A DNA stretch of 64,000 nucleotides from Procambarus clarkii (Eukaryota > Arthropoda > Malacostraca > Decapoda > Cambaridae), in contig NC_091175.1 of assembly GCF_040958095.1 (NCBI RefSeq), positions 22,088,659 to 22,152,658 of the forward strand, given 5' to 3'. This document shows positions 37,101 to 46,699 of the stretch, piece by piece. The position numbers were made by a program, and so were the translations under genes. The notes below the pieces were generated by a model. The model was not told the DNA's origin. It did no database searches and worked only from the letters and a program-made list of their open reading frames with translations. Position 1 is the first letter of the stretch. Each line of letters opens with the position of its first letter.

Positions 37101-40100
37101 GAGTTCTTCGGTGGTCAGTTCTTCGTTGTGTTCTTCCACCGACTCCTCCACATCATCACCATCCAATTCCAAGCCCATTTGCCGGTCCAGAGTAACAATT
37201 TCCTCAACAATAGGCGCATCATTTACAGGCTCAAACCTCTCAAAGTTTAGTTCTGTCACACATTCAGGCCACAATTTTCTCCAGCCAGAGATGAGGGTTC
37301 TTTGAGTCACTTCTTGCCAAGCTTTGTCAATGAGTTTTAAAGAACTACAAATGTTAAAATGGTCTTTCCAGAACTCATTGAGAGTGAGGTTTGTGGCTTC
37401 AGTCACTTCAAAACATTTCCGGAAAAGTGCCCTTTCATACAGTTTCTTAAAATTTGCTATGATTTTCTGGTCCATAGGCTGAATTAGAGGAGTGGTGTTA
37501 GGAGGAAGGAACTTTATTGTGAGAAATTTACTGTATCTGTGCATCAATTCATCTTCCAATCCTAGAGGATGAGCAGGAGCATTGTCGAGGAGAAGCAGGG
37601 CCTTGAGTAACAAACCTTTCTCCTGCAGATATTTTTCTATGGCAGGGCACAGCACTTCATTCACCCACTCCGAAAAAAAATCCTAGTCACCCATGCCTTT
37701 TTATTAGCCTTCCACATCACACATTTGGTTTTTCTGCACTTTATACTGTTTGAAAACCCTTGGATTTTCAAAATGATACACTAGCAAGGGTTTAATTTTC
37801 AAATCGCCACTCGCATTTGAACACAGCACAAGCGTAAACCTATCTTTCATAGGCTTGTGTCCGGGCTAGGATTTTTCCTCTTTGGTAATGTATGTCCTCT
37901 TAGGCAATCTTTTCCAGAACAGTCCTGTTTCATCACAATTAAACACTTGTTGCAGTAGGCTCTGCAAACTCTTTAAATTCTTCAATAAATCATTCAGCGG
38001 ATGGTTTGTCTGAGCTGGCTGCCTCCCCATGCCTCGCAACACTATGGATACCACTTCTTTTTCTAAATTTTTCAAACCATCCCCTGCTTGCCTTAAACTC
38101 TTTTGTATCTGCATCACTCATTCCAGGGGTTTTCTTTACAAGGTCTTCGTGCAATACCCTGGCTTTCTCACAAATGATGGCCTCCGAAACACTGTCATCC
38201 TTTAACTCCTTGTCGTGTATCCATAACAACTTTTCCACTTAGAGTATTTGTGGTCTTTGTTTCGTGATTGTTCTTACACCTTTTGCCACTTTAACACTCA
38301 TAATGTCCTTTTTCTTGCTAAGTATAGTGCATATCGTTGACGTGGCTTTGTTGTACTGCCTACAAAGTTCAACAACACGTGTTCCATTTTCATGCTTCCA
38401 AATGCTCTCTTGTTTCTCCTCTAGTGTCATCCTCACATGGGCTTTCTTGCCTTGATCCTTACCACTGACTTTCTTGGGGCCCATGGTGAGATATATAATA
38501 AAAACTTTTATGGTCAACTGAGGGGTGAGGGGCGAGGGGCGACAATCGCTGTACCACCACGTGCTAGTTCGGCCTGTACGCGTATCAACAAACTCATGTT
38601 CCGAGGTAACCCTCGCCTTCTGAGGCACATTTTCTGAGCAAATCCTGCTTGTATTCCGAAAAACTCGTATTCAGGGACACTTGTATTCCGAGGTACCACT
38701 GTACTGTAATACATTGTGTGTTACAGTACCGGCATACACCCTCACATCTCTGGTCTTCTCTCCCCTCTGCCATATGTCCTGTAGCACGGTGGTCTATGTC
38801 CTCGGCTCACAACCGAGGATTCCAGCTTCGATCCCTGGGCTAGACAGAGTTCGGCATGTTTCCTTTCACTTGCTGCCTCTGTTCACCTAGCAGTTAAATG
38901 GGTACCCGGGAGTTAGGCAACTCTTGTGGGTTGCATCATGGGAAAGGGGCAGGAATTGGCCTGGGGAAGGGCCAACTCCTTGTCAGGGGCTGTATGTCAT
39001 TGAACTTAACATGCTATGTCAACTTGTGATGAATCAAATTTTTAAAAATTAATCTGACATTTATCTTAATTCATCATTATTTCTTCTTTTAGCTTCGTCT
39101 AAAGTGTCTAAGAGCGGTGAACCCCCGGTTTCGGACACACAGGGTCATAAGATAAAAGTTAAGTGGGTGTCGACAGATGACTGGCCTGGATACACCGAGC
39201 AAGAAATCAACCAACTCTTCTATAAGGTATTTAGATATTCAGTCACTAAATCAAAATTATCTGTCATTTAATGACTGATTTGGGGATTTACCCCATTTAT
39301 TGCTACAGCCGTTCATAATTCCCAGTAGTTGTAGATCGACTATTGCTATTCTTATTTTTTGGTCTCACGGAGATTTTTTTCTGTAGCCTAAATGATGGAT
39401 CATGCCATCATGATCCATCTATATATTAGATATACATATATAATTATAGATATATACTGTATATAGTAACATATAGTATTAGAAATATGTAACTTACATA
39501 TTAGATAACAATAAGCAGAGGTTTTTTGTAGTAAAATACAGTTAATACAGTATTTTACATTACTGTAATATAGTATTTCATTCACTTGGGATCATCTGAG
39601 GTTCAAACTTGGTACTGTACTCACAATTACAAGACTGTTGTCCTACCTATCAGGCCATGGATGTTATTACAGTAATAGTATAGGGTTTTTCTTACCCTTC
39701 CGTGAGTAGCTGTATGGCCTTGTCTCCCTCTTCAATGCAAGGCAGTACTGTACAATATGTGCAGGTGGCGTATTTTCTGTATGGCACCTGCATGGGTGCT
39801 GCATTTACTGTACAATATGTGCAGGTATTTACTGTACAATACAAGGATTGTATTTGGTATTTGATTCATTTATAATACTGTATAGTGTGTTACTAGTGCT
39901 TTCAAATTTGATATTAATCTGTTAAACCAGCAACAGGTGGTTTAACAAGGTAAACAACTCTTGTTGTTTAACAAGTAATTCACACTTTTGGGCAACGGGG
40001 GGGGGGGGGGGGGGGGGGGGAACAGAATTGTTGCAGCAATATAGAGAAAGACAAAGCTGAGATTAAACTTCATTTGGAGATGACTTTTTGCTTGTGCGCA

Positions 40101-43100
40101 CTTATGATTTATGTTTTAGCTAATCATGTGTAGCAAAATAGCTGAACTTTTGATAAAAGCTGTACCTTGTGAAGTGTAATCACAACACATTGCTTGAATT
40201 GGGAGTTGAATTGGGAGTATACCCATGTTTATCACAAGATATTTACAGTTATTTTTACCATATATTATATGATACTGTAGTTATTATAGTACAGACAGCC
40301 CTCAATTTTCAGGTTGGCTATGTCCCAGTAAAATATGTGTAAAGCAAAAAAAAAATGCGTGTTGATTTGCACAAAATGCACAAATTAAAGATGTAGTATT
40401 GTTCATAGCAAAAATAAAGTGGAATTCCAGAGACTTCCAGCAGTTTACTTTTCAAAATTTTTAGTCAATAAAATCCCTAAAGGTACTTGAATTTAAAATT
40501 TAACACTCCCTCTACTTTCTAGCTATGAATATAGTAGATAATGTAGTTCAGAATACAGTACTTTGAATATGGACAAATGCATGAATATTACTCAAAATGT
40601 ATATAACCCAAGAAATGTGACATGCGTGGGAGTTTTACATATTGTTCAAAATACTGTAGATACATTAATAATCCAATAATATGCACTAAAATTATGTACA
40701 AAAATTTGACTTTCACATTTCAAAACTTGGTATAAAAGGGATTAAGACTGTACTGTACCACTGAATCCAATAGTGCACAATTCATACAGGGCTGCCTGAA
40801 TGTATTTCTGTACTGTAATCCATGCAGGTTGGGTGTTGGAGGTACTGTAATTCATCCTTTGAAGTCAACATATGGTGCATACTTGTGCATTATGATATGG
40901 GAATTTGACCACGGTGTTGCAGTTTGTCAGTCGTGAATTATTTTAGCCATATATGTATTGTCTAATCTTAAGTCTTATGCAGTCCAACTGGCTCACTGCA
41001 TAAACTTGAGCAGTGGTTGCCCTGCTATTTTTAGGTCTTGCAACCAATTAAAGTTAAAATATTCTCTGGTACAACTCAAATTCATTGACACCATTTCCTT
41101 TCTTGAAGTGAGATGCAAATGTACCTAGTTTCTTCCTTTCCCAAATGTATGCTTATGCTTTTGTGCTATATGCTTAGTCTCCTCTTCTGCTTCTCATTCT
41201 GTTGCCAGGGATCCAGTTAAGAATGGCTTTGACAGCCTTATGACCATGTGTCTATTTGCTACTCATTGGCACCCTGCTTCTGGGAGAAATTCCCTAGACT
41301 TCCGGTCTTACAGCCAGATGCCTCCCAGTTCTTGTTCTCCTATATGGTTGGTCACAACTGATATTTGCCCACGTCTCGGGCTCTCCAATGTCAGGAGAAG
41401 CTTTCCGAGCCTCTACACACTAAGATCCAATACCTTGTACACAAATTGCTCTTTGCCTGTCTTATATATACACTGCTGACCTTCAACCCCATCTTGGCCA
41501 CTCTCAACATCTTCCTCTATTTAAAACTTTTGATACCATTAGCTACATCTAGACTACACTTTCTGTACCACCTTCATTCAGTCACAAGGAAAACTGAGAC
41601 CTCATCATCTTCCTCCTAAGATAAGAAACTTTCTGTTCCCAAAACGTCAAGCACACCTACTCCCTTTTACTTTTTTTATTCAGGTGTGTAGGTACAGAAG
41701 ATGATTTTTGTCAGCAGGTTAGGTGTTTTCCCTTCCCATAGGAAATTTTAAGGGTTACCCTTAGTAGTTTTCACTGAAACACAATCCACCAGTCAGTCAA
41801 CAACCAAGTCCCCAATTACTATTGGGTGAACAGCCAAATGATAAGGATCAGTTGTTAGTTGTCATTCCGTGGTTGGGTTTTGAACCAGGTGGGCTGAGCA
41901 CACTACCACTGTACCAGAGGAACTGTTGTGAAACCTTGTGTTGTTCCAATTGTTTTGTTTTTAATTTAACCATCTTGAGGTTATCTTGAGATGATTTCGG
42001 GGCTTTTTAGTGTCCCCCCGGCCCGGTCCTCGACCAGGCCTCCATCCCCAGGAAGCAGCCCGTGACAGCTGACTAACACCCAGGTACTTATTTTACTGCT
42101 AGGTAACAGGGGCATAGGGTGAAAGAAACTCTGCCCATTGTTTCTCGCCAGCGCCTGGGATCGAACCCAGGACCACAGGATCACAAGTCCAGCGTGCTGT
42201 CCGCTCGGCCAACCGGCTCCCTTGCCATGCACATGAGAATTGTTTCTTCTATCCCCACTCCCGTTCCTTAAGGTCTGCACACCCATTACCCCAAACGTGC
42301 CCACTGCAATATCTTCTTCATTGTTAAAGTTGACTATTCCACCTAAATCAGAGTTTGCGAGGGGACTGGATACTCTATTATATTAGCTACTATTTCTGTG
42401 ATGTGTGCTTTGTGGTATTGAGGTCCTCATTACTCTTTCATGTGACCTTACTTGATGCTGTCCATCACTGTTTTAAATAGTATGTACACTGGTGAAATCC
42501 TGACTGCTTATGCTGTTTTCTTCAATTTGGTAATTATCAGGTGTTAAGCCTGGAAGCAGTAGTACTTGGATAAATGATTGCATCACAAATATTATTTAAA
42601 AAATCCTATCCGTTGCTAGTAAAGTTATTCATTTTGCCAATTGGGAGAGACGAAGGTTTTATGTTCCTACAATCAATGTCTGTACTGTACTGTTTACCAA
42701 TTCTTTGTATCTGGAAACAGATTAGCAAGATTGTCAGAAAATTCAGTCCTAATTTGATACCAGTGTTTTATATTAATCTGTTATTGCTGAACCAGTGTCC
42801 ATTGCAAGTGAGCTTAAATATTGTATTACTGTTCTTTTTCTGCTATTAATACTGATTCTCACCTCACTCCTCACTTCCTTGCTCAATTATCTCCTTACTC
42901 TTTCTGAACTATAATTCGGTTCTATTCCTTTATCACTCCACAATAATGGGCTCCAATGGGATTCGTTATTGTTTGATCTGCCATGTCCCTCGCCACTTTT
43001 TAGAGTACAGTATTTATACATATAAACATGATGCCATACTCTCTTCCTGGGGTGGCAGCAGCAGTAAATTATCCAGGAGGCTCTATTACCACACAAAACT

Positions 43101-44059
43101 TTCACTCTTTTTCAAGCTTTCTTGTACCTTGCCCATCCTTTTGTTCATACATCGTGGTGGATGTGCCCTTGCTCCTCTTCCTTTTGCTGTCTTTGGGTGC
43201 TTTTTCATCTCTGACTGGTTCATAAGTCTTCAGAGCTTTTCCTGGTCTTTGGATAAGGTTTTGAAGTTTGTTTTCTCGCATTCAGGTTTGTTCCTTGATT
43301 GAGAGCTTCTTTTTTCTAGGTGGGTTTCCTTCTGGTTCTTCTTTCAACTGTTGCTTTGAGAAGCTTTGTGCTCCTTGTCAGAAGAGTGGTCTTTGGGCTG
43401 AGTTATGCATTCTTGCCTGAAACCGTTTCCTTTGTATTTGGCTAAGAATGAGTTTCCAGGTGTGTGCATTGGTCATTGAAACTTTATTTGTTTGGCACAA
43501 TATGTATCATACACACTGTCCTGTGGCCACTGTTCAGCATTATTTGAGCACTACTTGCACTCTTTGGGTTGAGCCCATGTTTGTCAACCCTATGTCTCAC
43601 ATTATCATGTTCCAAGCTATTATATTGTTTCAAGGTGTATGCATGGATAAAATAGTAATGAAAACCCATAAGGATCAATCACATTTCGCTATTTGAGCAC
43701 AGGAAGAAATCACAAGGAAATTTCTATCTTGTGAAACTTTACAAAGTTCTAATTATTGCTTAGTGTTTAGAGTAAAGTTTAATGGCTGTGTGGTCTTGTT
43801 AACCCTTTTTGTCTTGTCAGGATAAAATTTAAGTGTTGGTTGTATCTCATATTTAGTAGAAATAAGACAGATGAATTTTGCTGGGTTTCCAGTCATATTG
43901 GTGTTGTTTTCAATGAGCTCACTGCCTAAGTAAGAAAGAAATGAGAAACGAGTAATGCTCAGTGAACCAGCCGGCTGTTTAAGGCCTGCGCAAGAATAAC
44001 CCTAAAAAAACAACTATTCTAATAGATGTGGCTGCTAAGGAAGCCATATATGTACAGTA

Positions 44060-44091
<32 letters not shown>

Positions 44092-44645
44092 AGAAAATCC
44101 GTAGGAGCCGTGATGAGGGTTTGAACTTATGCAGTTGGTGTTCCCACGCACACCTCCTAGTCAACTAGGCCACGACATGGTCAAAAGGATTGCAACCTGG
44201 CGTTCTACTGAGCTCACATGGGTTTCCTGAGGCTTCCACTGAAGCCGGACCAGGATTTAAACACAATCCCCCCTCATGCACTCTGGCTCTGTCATCCAAG
44301 AATATTCTACCTCTGATGCTCCTCTTTCAATACACGCAAAATCTACTAGGGCTAATGTGGGCACGAACCTACGACTATGGCATTGCCAAGCCGCATACTC
44401 TACCACTAGACCACCGACGACACGTCAGTCATACAACTGAACACGAACCATCCCCACTGCTGTGGGATGGTTCATCCCACAGTGCCAGTTCTGCATAGCA
44501 AAAATGGCCCACTAGATACTAATGTGATAAGTCAGCAGTGGTAGAGTACGTGACTGGCAATGCCGGGGTCGTAGGTTCGTGCCCACCTATAGCCCTAGTG
44601 AATTTTCTCATTGATATATATCACGTTAATGTGATTTCTGTGTGT

Positions 44646-44681
<36 letters not shown>

Positions 44682-46199
44682 TTTCATAAAAATAACGATG
44701 GCCAGATTACTTAGTAGGTTTGTATATTTTATAAGTCATTTCCTTTCTGGATTTCTATCCTGTTATTCACAATGTTGCATGAAATTGCTGGAAGGGTAGA
44801 TGTCTATTTTTTACCAGTAATAAATTACATGCCATCAAATGTGACCCAAGGCCCCATGGCCTTTCTCCTCTAACCATATATAAAAAGTGGTAAACTTCCT
44901 TGATTTGGTTACTATCAGCAACACAAGATTAATTCATGGGCATTTGTTGGAATAAAAGCCTACCCTTTACATGCTAATTACAGTCTTTCACTTATGGTCA
45001 TCCATCTCCTGTTGGAAGGTTCTAGTTTTCAGAATGATAGTAGGTCTTGCTTTCCCAGTTCTGTATAACTTTGAATCGCTTGTTCTGTGGTAAAATCCTT
45101 AGTGAATCTGATACCCTTGACATCGCTCATCTTACATCTTTTGGCACTAGTATTGGCATCCAGATTGATATTTAGGATCTTTTGAGTATCTTGCTCCTTA
45201 GTACTTAGTCTTCCTGGCTTGATGCCTTCTTTTGATAGTTACTTGTATTGTTCAACTTAGTCATCCATCTTTGCTTTGCTTCCCAACACAGGTTGACTTG
45301 TTTCTTTCTATTCTTGTATTGGCACCCTCAGTGATATATAGGAATTTGTTAATTGATTGTAACATTCATTGTGCTGTATAGTCAACTCATTTAGTGCTTT
45401 CTTTTGATACTTTAAATTTACCTCCTATAGTACTTCAGTATTGCATTCCTAACTACAGTACTTTCTAAAAGTTGTAAATAGGGTAATGTTGATTGTATTA
45501 ATTTCTTCATATAATGCAATCTAATAATTGCTGTGTAATTTTTGTTACAGTGGGGAGACATCAATGCTCTTGTGATGAAACAGAAAAATAAAAGAGGAAC
45601 AGCATTAATAGACTACAAGACCAAAAATGCAGCAGTAAGTCGAAGCTATTCCTTGCATTTTTTTTATCTAAATATATCTTTACTGAATTAACAAAATCAT
45701 GTATTTAATTTGCCTAAAGTATAGTGCAGTACTGTTGTTGTGACAAGATATTTACACTCTTTTTACACCATTTTGAAGGGTATTAATATATTCACCAATG
45801 ATATGAAGCCACTCTTAAATTAATGCATGAGATCAGTTACTATGCTATTTTGAGATTTGATTGAATGTGTTTTATTTTTATAATTTATTTCTTCACTGAA
45901 CATAAGATACATTTTTAAGTTATTCAAATGAGCTACTTGTATAGTTCCATATTTTTGTTTTTCAGGATATGGCGGTGCAATTTGAGAAAGGTCAAATTGG
46001 CAAACCGGTAGAAGTTTCACGCATACGAGAGGCCCCTCAGAAGAAACCTCATGTTCCCAAAAATTCTGATAAGGAAGAAGAATCTAAGGAAAAATCAAAT
46101 TTAGATTATGAATCTATAGCAGCCATGAATCAGCGGAGACAAGAGGAACGTAGAAGATTAATTGAAGAAATTATGAGAGAAGAGGGATTGACAAAATGA
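25116..46199 (+). CDS. DNAJC17: DNAJC17 orthologue, seven exons (J domain + RRM)
   Basis: Joining 25116-25199, 27395-27515, 28798-28960, 30044-30144, 39093-39226, 45551-45634 and 45966-46199 gives 921 nt (306 aa plus stop) with GT..AG at every intron and phases that keep the frame. The N-terminal J domain starts at DLYEILEI and has the HPD motif ([10 protein letters not shown]) that stimulates Hsp70 ATPase. A charged coiled-coil middle (exons 3-4) and an RRM (exons 5-7: [36 protein letters not shown]) follow. The C terminus is MREEGLTK. Human DNAJC17 is about the same length with the same order. The family (yeast Cwc23, fission yeast Cwf23) is spliceosome-associated and nuclear. The genomic span is ~21 kb because introns 4 (8.9 kb) and 5 (6.3 kb) are filled with repeats. 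Confidence 0.93.
25317..25583 (+). mobile_element. SINE (family 1) in DNAJC17 intron 1
   Basis: Best copy of the family here: A-box-like TGGCGTAATGATAAG, B-box-like GGTTCGTATTC, body with GGGAGGATTTACTGGG-type, TGTTTACCCAACAGTAAAATGG and CTAGTGGCTGTACAAGAATG motifs, and an A-rich end. Same strand as the gene. Confidence 0.85.
25584..26899. other. DNAJC17 intron 1, unassigned
   Basis: AT-rich intronic DNA. No further gene or clear repeat was recognised. Confidence 0.4.
26900..27115 (-). mobile_element. SINE (family 2) in DNAJC17 intron 1, antisense
   Basis: Minus-strand core with CAGTAAATAGGTACCCC, a B-box-like GGTTCGAATCC and a tRNA-like head ending near 27115. Confidence 0.7.
27395..27515 (+). 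CDS. DNAJC17: DNAJC17 exon 2
   Basis: Acceptor TTTTTCAG, donor GTAAGG. It encodes J-domain helices II-III with [17 protein letters not shown] and [14 protein letters not shown]. Ends in phase 1. Confidence 0.95.
27648..27850 (+). mobile_element. SINE (family 2) in DNAJC17 intron 2
   Basis: tRNA-like head (GTAGTGCGGTGGTTTATGTC ... GGTTTCGATCC) followed by the family core (CACCTAGCAATAAATATGTT, GGGCAACAGTTG, GCATCCTGGGAAAGG). Compare 38774-38995. Confidence 0.8.
27851..28797. other. DNAJC17 intron 2, unassigned
   Basis: Includes a possible old repeat at about 28040-28500 (tokens such as GATCCCTTGG and GCCACTAGTGGCC) but no recognised family. Confidence 0.35.
28798..28960 (+). CDS. DNAJC17: DNAJC17 exon 3
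   Basis: Acceptor CCCTAG, donor GTTAGT. It encodes [15 protein letters not shown] (end of the J domain) and an Arg/Glu-rich helix. Ends in phase 2. Confidence 0.93.
29277..29460 (+). mobile_element. SINE (family 1), diverged, in DNAJC17 intron 3
   Basis: CAGTCCCTGGTGACGTAGTG head, TTTGAGTCCTGGCC B-box region, then CACCAATCCTTAACT and CAGTAATTGGGTACC, matching the family body. The 3' part is lost. Confidence 0.7.
30044..30144 (+). CDS. DNAJC17: DNAJC17 exon 4
   Basis: Acceptor TTCCAG, donor GTAAGA. It encodes a charged helix ([15 protein letters not shown]). Ends in phase 1, before the 8.9-kb intron 4. Confidence 0.92.
30240..30400. repeat. Short direct repeats (ACCATCTTCAGCTGAGGTTAC)
   Basis: Three imperfect copies of a unit near GCAACCATCTTCAGCTGAGG at about 30247, 30326 and 30359, with a T run at 30287-30301. 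Two more copies occur 4 kb away at 34166-34220, beyond two inserted elements. Confidence 0.6.
30804..31474. mobile_element. TTAA-flanked non-autonomous DNA element (piggyBac-like)
   Basis: TTAACACTTT at the left and AAAGTGTTAA at the right, i.e. TTAA duplications with short inverted ends. The interior has no transposase frame and holds three diverged copies of a TCTTTCGTTTTGGTATCA block at about 30931, 31121 and 31281. Confidence 0.6.
31475..32536. other. DNAJC17 intron 4, unassigned
   Basis: Short local repeats (GGCAAATGGCAAAG, AGTCCACAATGA) between two TTAA-flanked elements. No family was recognised. Confidence 0.35.
32537..34111. mobile_element. TTAA-flanked non-autonomous DNA element (piggyBac-like MITE)
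   Basis: TTAACCCTTTAACTGCA at the left and its exact reverse complement at the right (17 bp including TTAA). A CCC...GGG interior end with a TTAA target is typical of piggyBac-type elements. 1.57 kb with no transposase. The inside has a GC-rich block (about 32700-32800) and three diverged ACCAAAAT...CTCC...ATAC segments near 33138, 33349 and 33531. Confidence 0.78.
34818..35068 (+). mobile_element. SINE (family 2), well preserved, DNAJC17 intron 4
   Basis: tRNA Leu/Ser-like head GGAGCCGGTCGGCCGAGCGG, B box GGTTCGATCCC, the core CGCAGTAAATAGGTACC, then GTCACGGGCTGCTTCCTGG and a CTCAAGATAACCTCAAGATG end. An inverted close copy lies at 41971-42222. Confidence 0.88.
35158..35332 (-). mobile_element. 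SINE (family 2), diverged
   Basis: Minus-strand core (CAATAAATAGATGCC) and a GTTCGATCCC B-box near 35286, with a tRNA-like head ending near 35332. Confidence 0.65.
35381..36060. mobile_element. Partial piggyBac-like element, broken by a LINE fragment
   Basis: Starts TTAACCCTTTGGC. The sequence at 35880-36010, read on the minus strand, matches the right part of the 32537-34111 element (ATTTTTTT-AAGATGGC, then CCTGAGGAAGC and TGTGA-CCCATG). No right end with GGGTTAA was found. Confidence 0.5.
35440..35791 (-). pseudogene. LINE 3' fragment (RT C-terminal end)
   Basis: The minus strand encodes the end of a LINE polyprotein: [18 protein letters not shown], then (with a frame change) [17 protein letters not shown]. 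This tail pattern is common to CR1/Jockey-group LINEs but comes from a different family than the 5.8-20.5 kb cluster. It is flanked by 45-bp direct repeats (35395-35439 and 35792-35836, one mismatch). Confidence 0.75.
36455..38701 (-). mobile_element. Tigger/pogo-type DNA transposon in DNAJC17 intron 4
   Basis: 2247 bp with inverted ends CAGTGGTACCTCGG (36455-36468 and 38688-38701) and TA target duplications at 36453-36454 and 38702-38703. The transposase is on the minus strand, antisense to the host gene. The element is inactive because the transposase frame is broken. Confidence 0.9.
36708..38537 (-). pseudogene. Tigger-like transposase, broken
   Basis: Minus strand. The N terminus from MGPKK (ATG near 38485) has a CENP-B-type helix-turn-helix ([19 protein letters not shown]). 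Next comes the second DNA-binding domain ([26 protein letters not shown]), then the DDE nuclease with CDETGLFW (first Asp), [10 protein letters not shown] (second Asp) and [10 protein letters not shown] (third Asp), and an acidic C-terminal tail. Frame changes near 38238 and 38000, and stops near 37865 and 37680, split it into at least four frames. The longest is 36708-37664 (318 aa). Family: pogo/Tigger, Tc1-mariner superfamily, related to animal TIGD genes. Confidence 0.88.
38774..38995 (+). mobile_element. SINE (family 2), DNAJC17 intron 4
   Basis: Head GTAGCACGGTGGTCTATGTC with TTCGATCCCTGGG, core CACCTAGCAGTTAAATGGGT, GTTAGGCAACTCTTGTGGG, GCATCATGGGAAAGG. It lies less than 100 bp from exon 5 (39093). 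Confidence 0.8.
39093..39226 (+). CDS. DNAJC17: DNAJC17 exon 5
   Basis: Acceptor TTTTAG, donor GTATTT. It encodes a Ser-rich linker, then the first RRM strand and helix ([17 protein letters not shown]). Phase 0 at the end. Confidence 0.92.
39227..41736. other. DNAJC17 intron 5, first part
   Basis: AT-rich intronic DNA with many TACTGTA motifs. It holds a 24-G run (39997-40020). No coding sequence was recognised; the frame at 41240-41619 has no known motif. Confidence 0.4.
39997..40020 (+). repeat. Homopolymer of 24 G
   Basis: An uninterrupted G run in intron 5 on the transcribed-strand complement. It can form a G-quadruplex in DNA or pre-mRNA. Its true length may be uncertain in an assembly. 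Confidence 0.9.
41737..41935 (-). mobile_element. SINE (family 2), diverged
   Basis: Minus-strand remnant with CAATAGTAATTGGGGACTTGG-like core, a GGTTCAAAACCC B-box and a tRNA-like head (TACAGTGGTAGTGTGCTCAG). Confidence 0.55.
41971..42222 (-). mobile_element. SINE (family 2), well preserved, antisense
   Basis: Close inverted copy of 34818-35068 over its whole length, from the GGAGCCGGTTGGCCGAGCGG head at the high end to the CTCAAGATAACCTCAAGATG end at the low end. Confidence 0.88.
42223..44040. other. DNAJC17 intron 5, middle part, unassigned
   Basis: No gene seen. The section at 43280-43460 (CTTTGTGCTCCTTGTC etc.) may be an old repeat but was not identified. Confidence 0.35.
44045..44175 (-). 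mobile_element. SINE (family 3) with ATT tail, antisense
   Basis: Minus strand: tRNA-like head (CCTAGTTGACTAGGAGGTGT ... GTTCAAACCC), then GGCTCCTACGGATTTTCTCA and an (ATT)n tail at 44060-44090. Confidence 0.6.
44335..44415 (-). mobile_element. SINE (family 3) head fragment, antisense
   Basis: Minus strand: GGTGGTCTAGTGGTAGAGTA, GTAGGTTCGTGCCCACATTA, GCCCTAGTAGATTTTG. It matches the head of the copy at 44528-44682. Confidence 0.65.
44528..44682 (+). mobile_element. SINE (family 3) with AAT tail
   Basis: Head GTGGTAGAGTACGTGACTGG, B-box GTAGGTTCGTGCCC, then TATAGCCCTAGTGAATTTTC, ATATATCACGTTAATGTGAT and an (AAT)n tail at 44648-44681. Confidence 0.75.
44690..45550. other. DNAJC17 intron 5, last part, unassigned
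   Basis: AT-rich. No repeat family or gene recognised. Confidence 0.35.
45551..45634 (+). CDS. DNAJC17: DNAJC17 exon 6
   Basis: Acceptor TTACAG, donor GTAAGT. It encodes 28 aa of the RRM core ([20 protein letters not shown]). Confidence 0.94.
45966..46199 (+). CDS. DNAJC17: DNAJC17 exon 7 (terminal coding exon)
   Basis: Acceptor TTTTTCAG. It encodes the RRM end and a charged tail ([20 protein letters not shown]) to TGA at 46197-46199. Confidence 0.95.
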   Translation, partial: DMAVQFEKGQIGKPVEVSRIREAPQKKPHVPKNSDKEEESKEKSNLDYESIAAMNQRRQEERRRLIEEIMREEGLTK

Positions 46200-46376
46200 A
46201 CTTGCCAAAGAATATTTTTTAAAGTCAAACCAGTTAAATGTTTCTCAACATTCTGTATTAATACACAAATTGATTGCTTTTGATGAAAATTATCTTTTTA
46301 TAAATAATTTTAATCTGTGCAGCTCTTTCATTGTCCTTGTTTATATTGTTTTGTATCAAAGAAGCGTTGCATCTGT

Positions 46377-46382
46377 AATAAA
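46377..46382 (+). terminator. Polyadenylation signal AATAAA for DNAJC17
   Basis: First canonical AATAAA after the stop codon, 178 bp downstream. The cleavage site was not determined. Confidence 0.55.
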
Positions 46383-46632
46383 GATGCAACAACATAATGT
46401 TCCTAGATTCTGTAGAGGGTAAAAGAGCAACATTCACTTTCCATATTTGCAGCATACATACTACTTTTATATTATTAACTTTCAAAAATTCAGAAAAAAG
46501 GTATAAAAAAAGTACAATATTGTAATAGGAAGCATATTTGTGTAAATAATATAATGATGTTTGAAGTCCAAGGTGATGGTGTGCAGCTAGTGTATCCTTC
46601 CAGGATGAAAAGACACCTGTGTAGGGGCCCCA

Positions 46633-46687
46633 GATCCTCCCACGACAAGGAGATGCCCATGTGGTATCTCCTTGTCGTGGGAGGATC
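46633..46687. other. Perfect 22-bp inverted repeat downstream of DNAJC17
   Basis: Arms 46633-46654 and 46666-46687 (GATCCTCCCACGACAAGG...) with an 11-nt loop. It lies ~250 bp past the polyadenylation signal. It could be a fold-back element remnant, or could form a stable RNA hairpin if transcribed. Confidence 0.85.
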
Positions 46688-46699
46688 CTGATGTCCCCT

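Noticed and set aside
36708-37664. Domesticated TIGD-like host gene from the Tigger transposase
   Set aside because: The 318-aa frame lacks the first catalytic Asp region and DNA-binding domains, and the element has stops, frame changes and intact ends with TA duplication, so it is a dead transposon.
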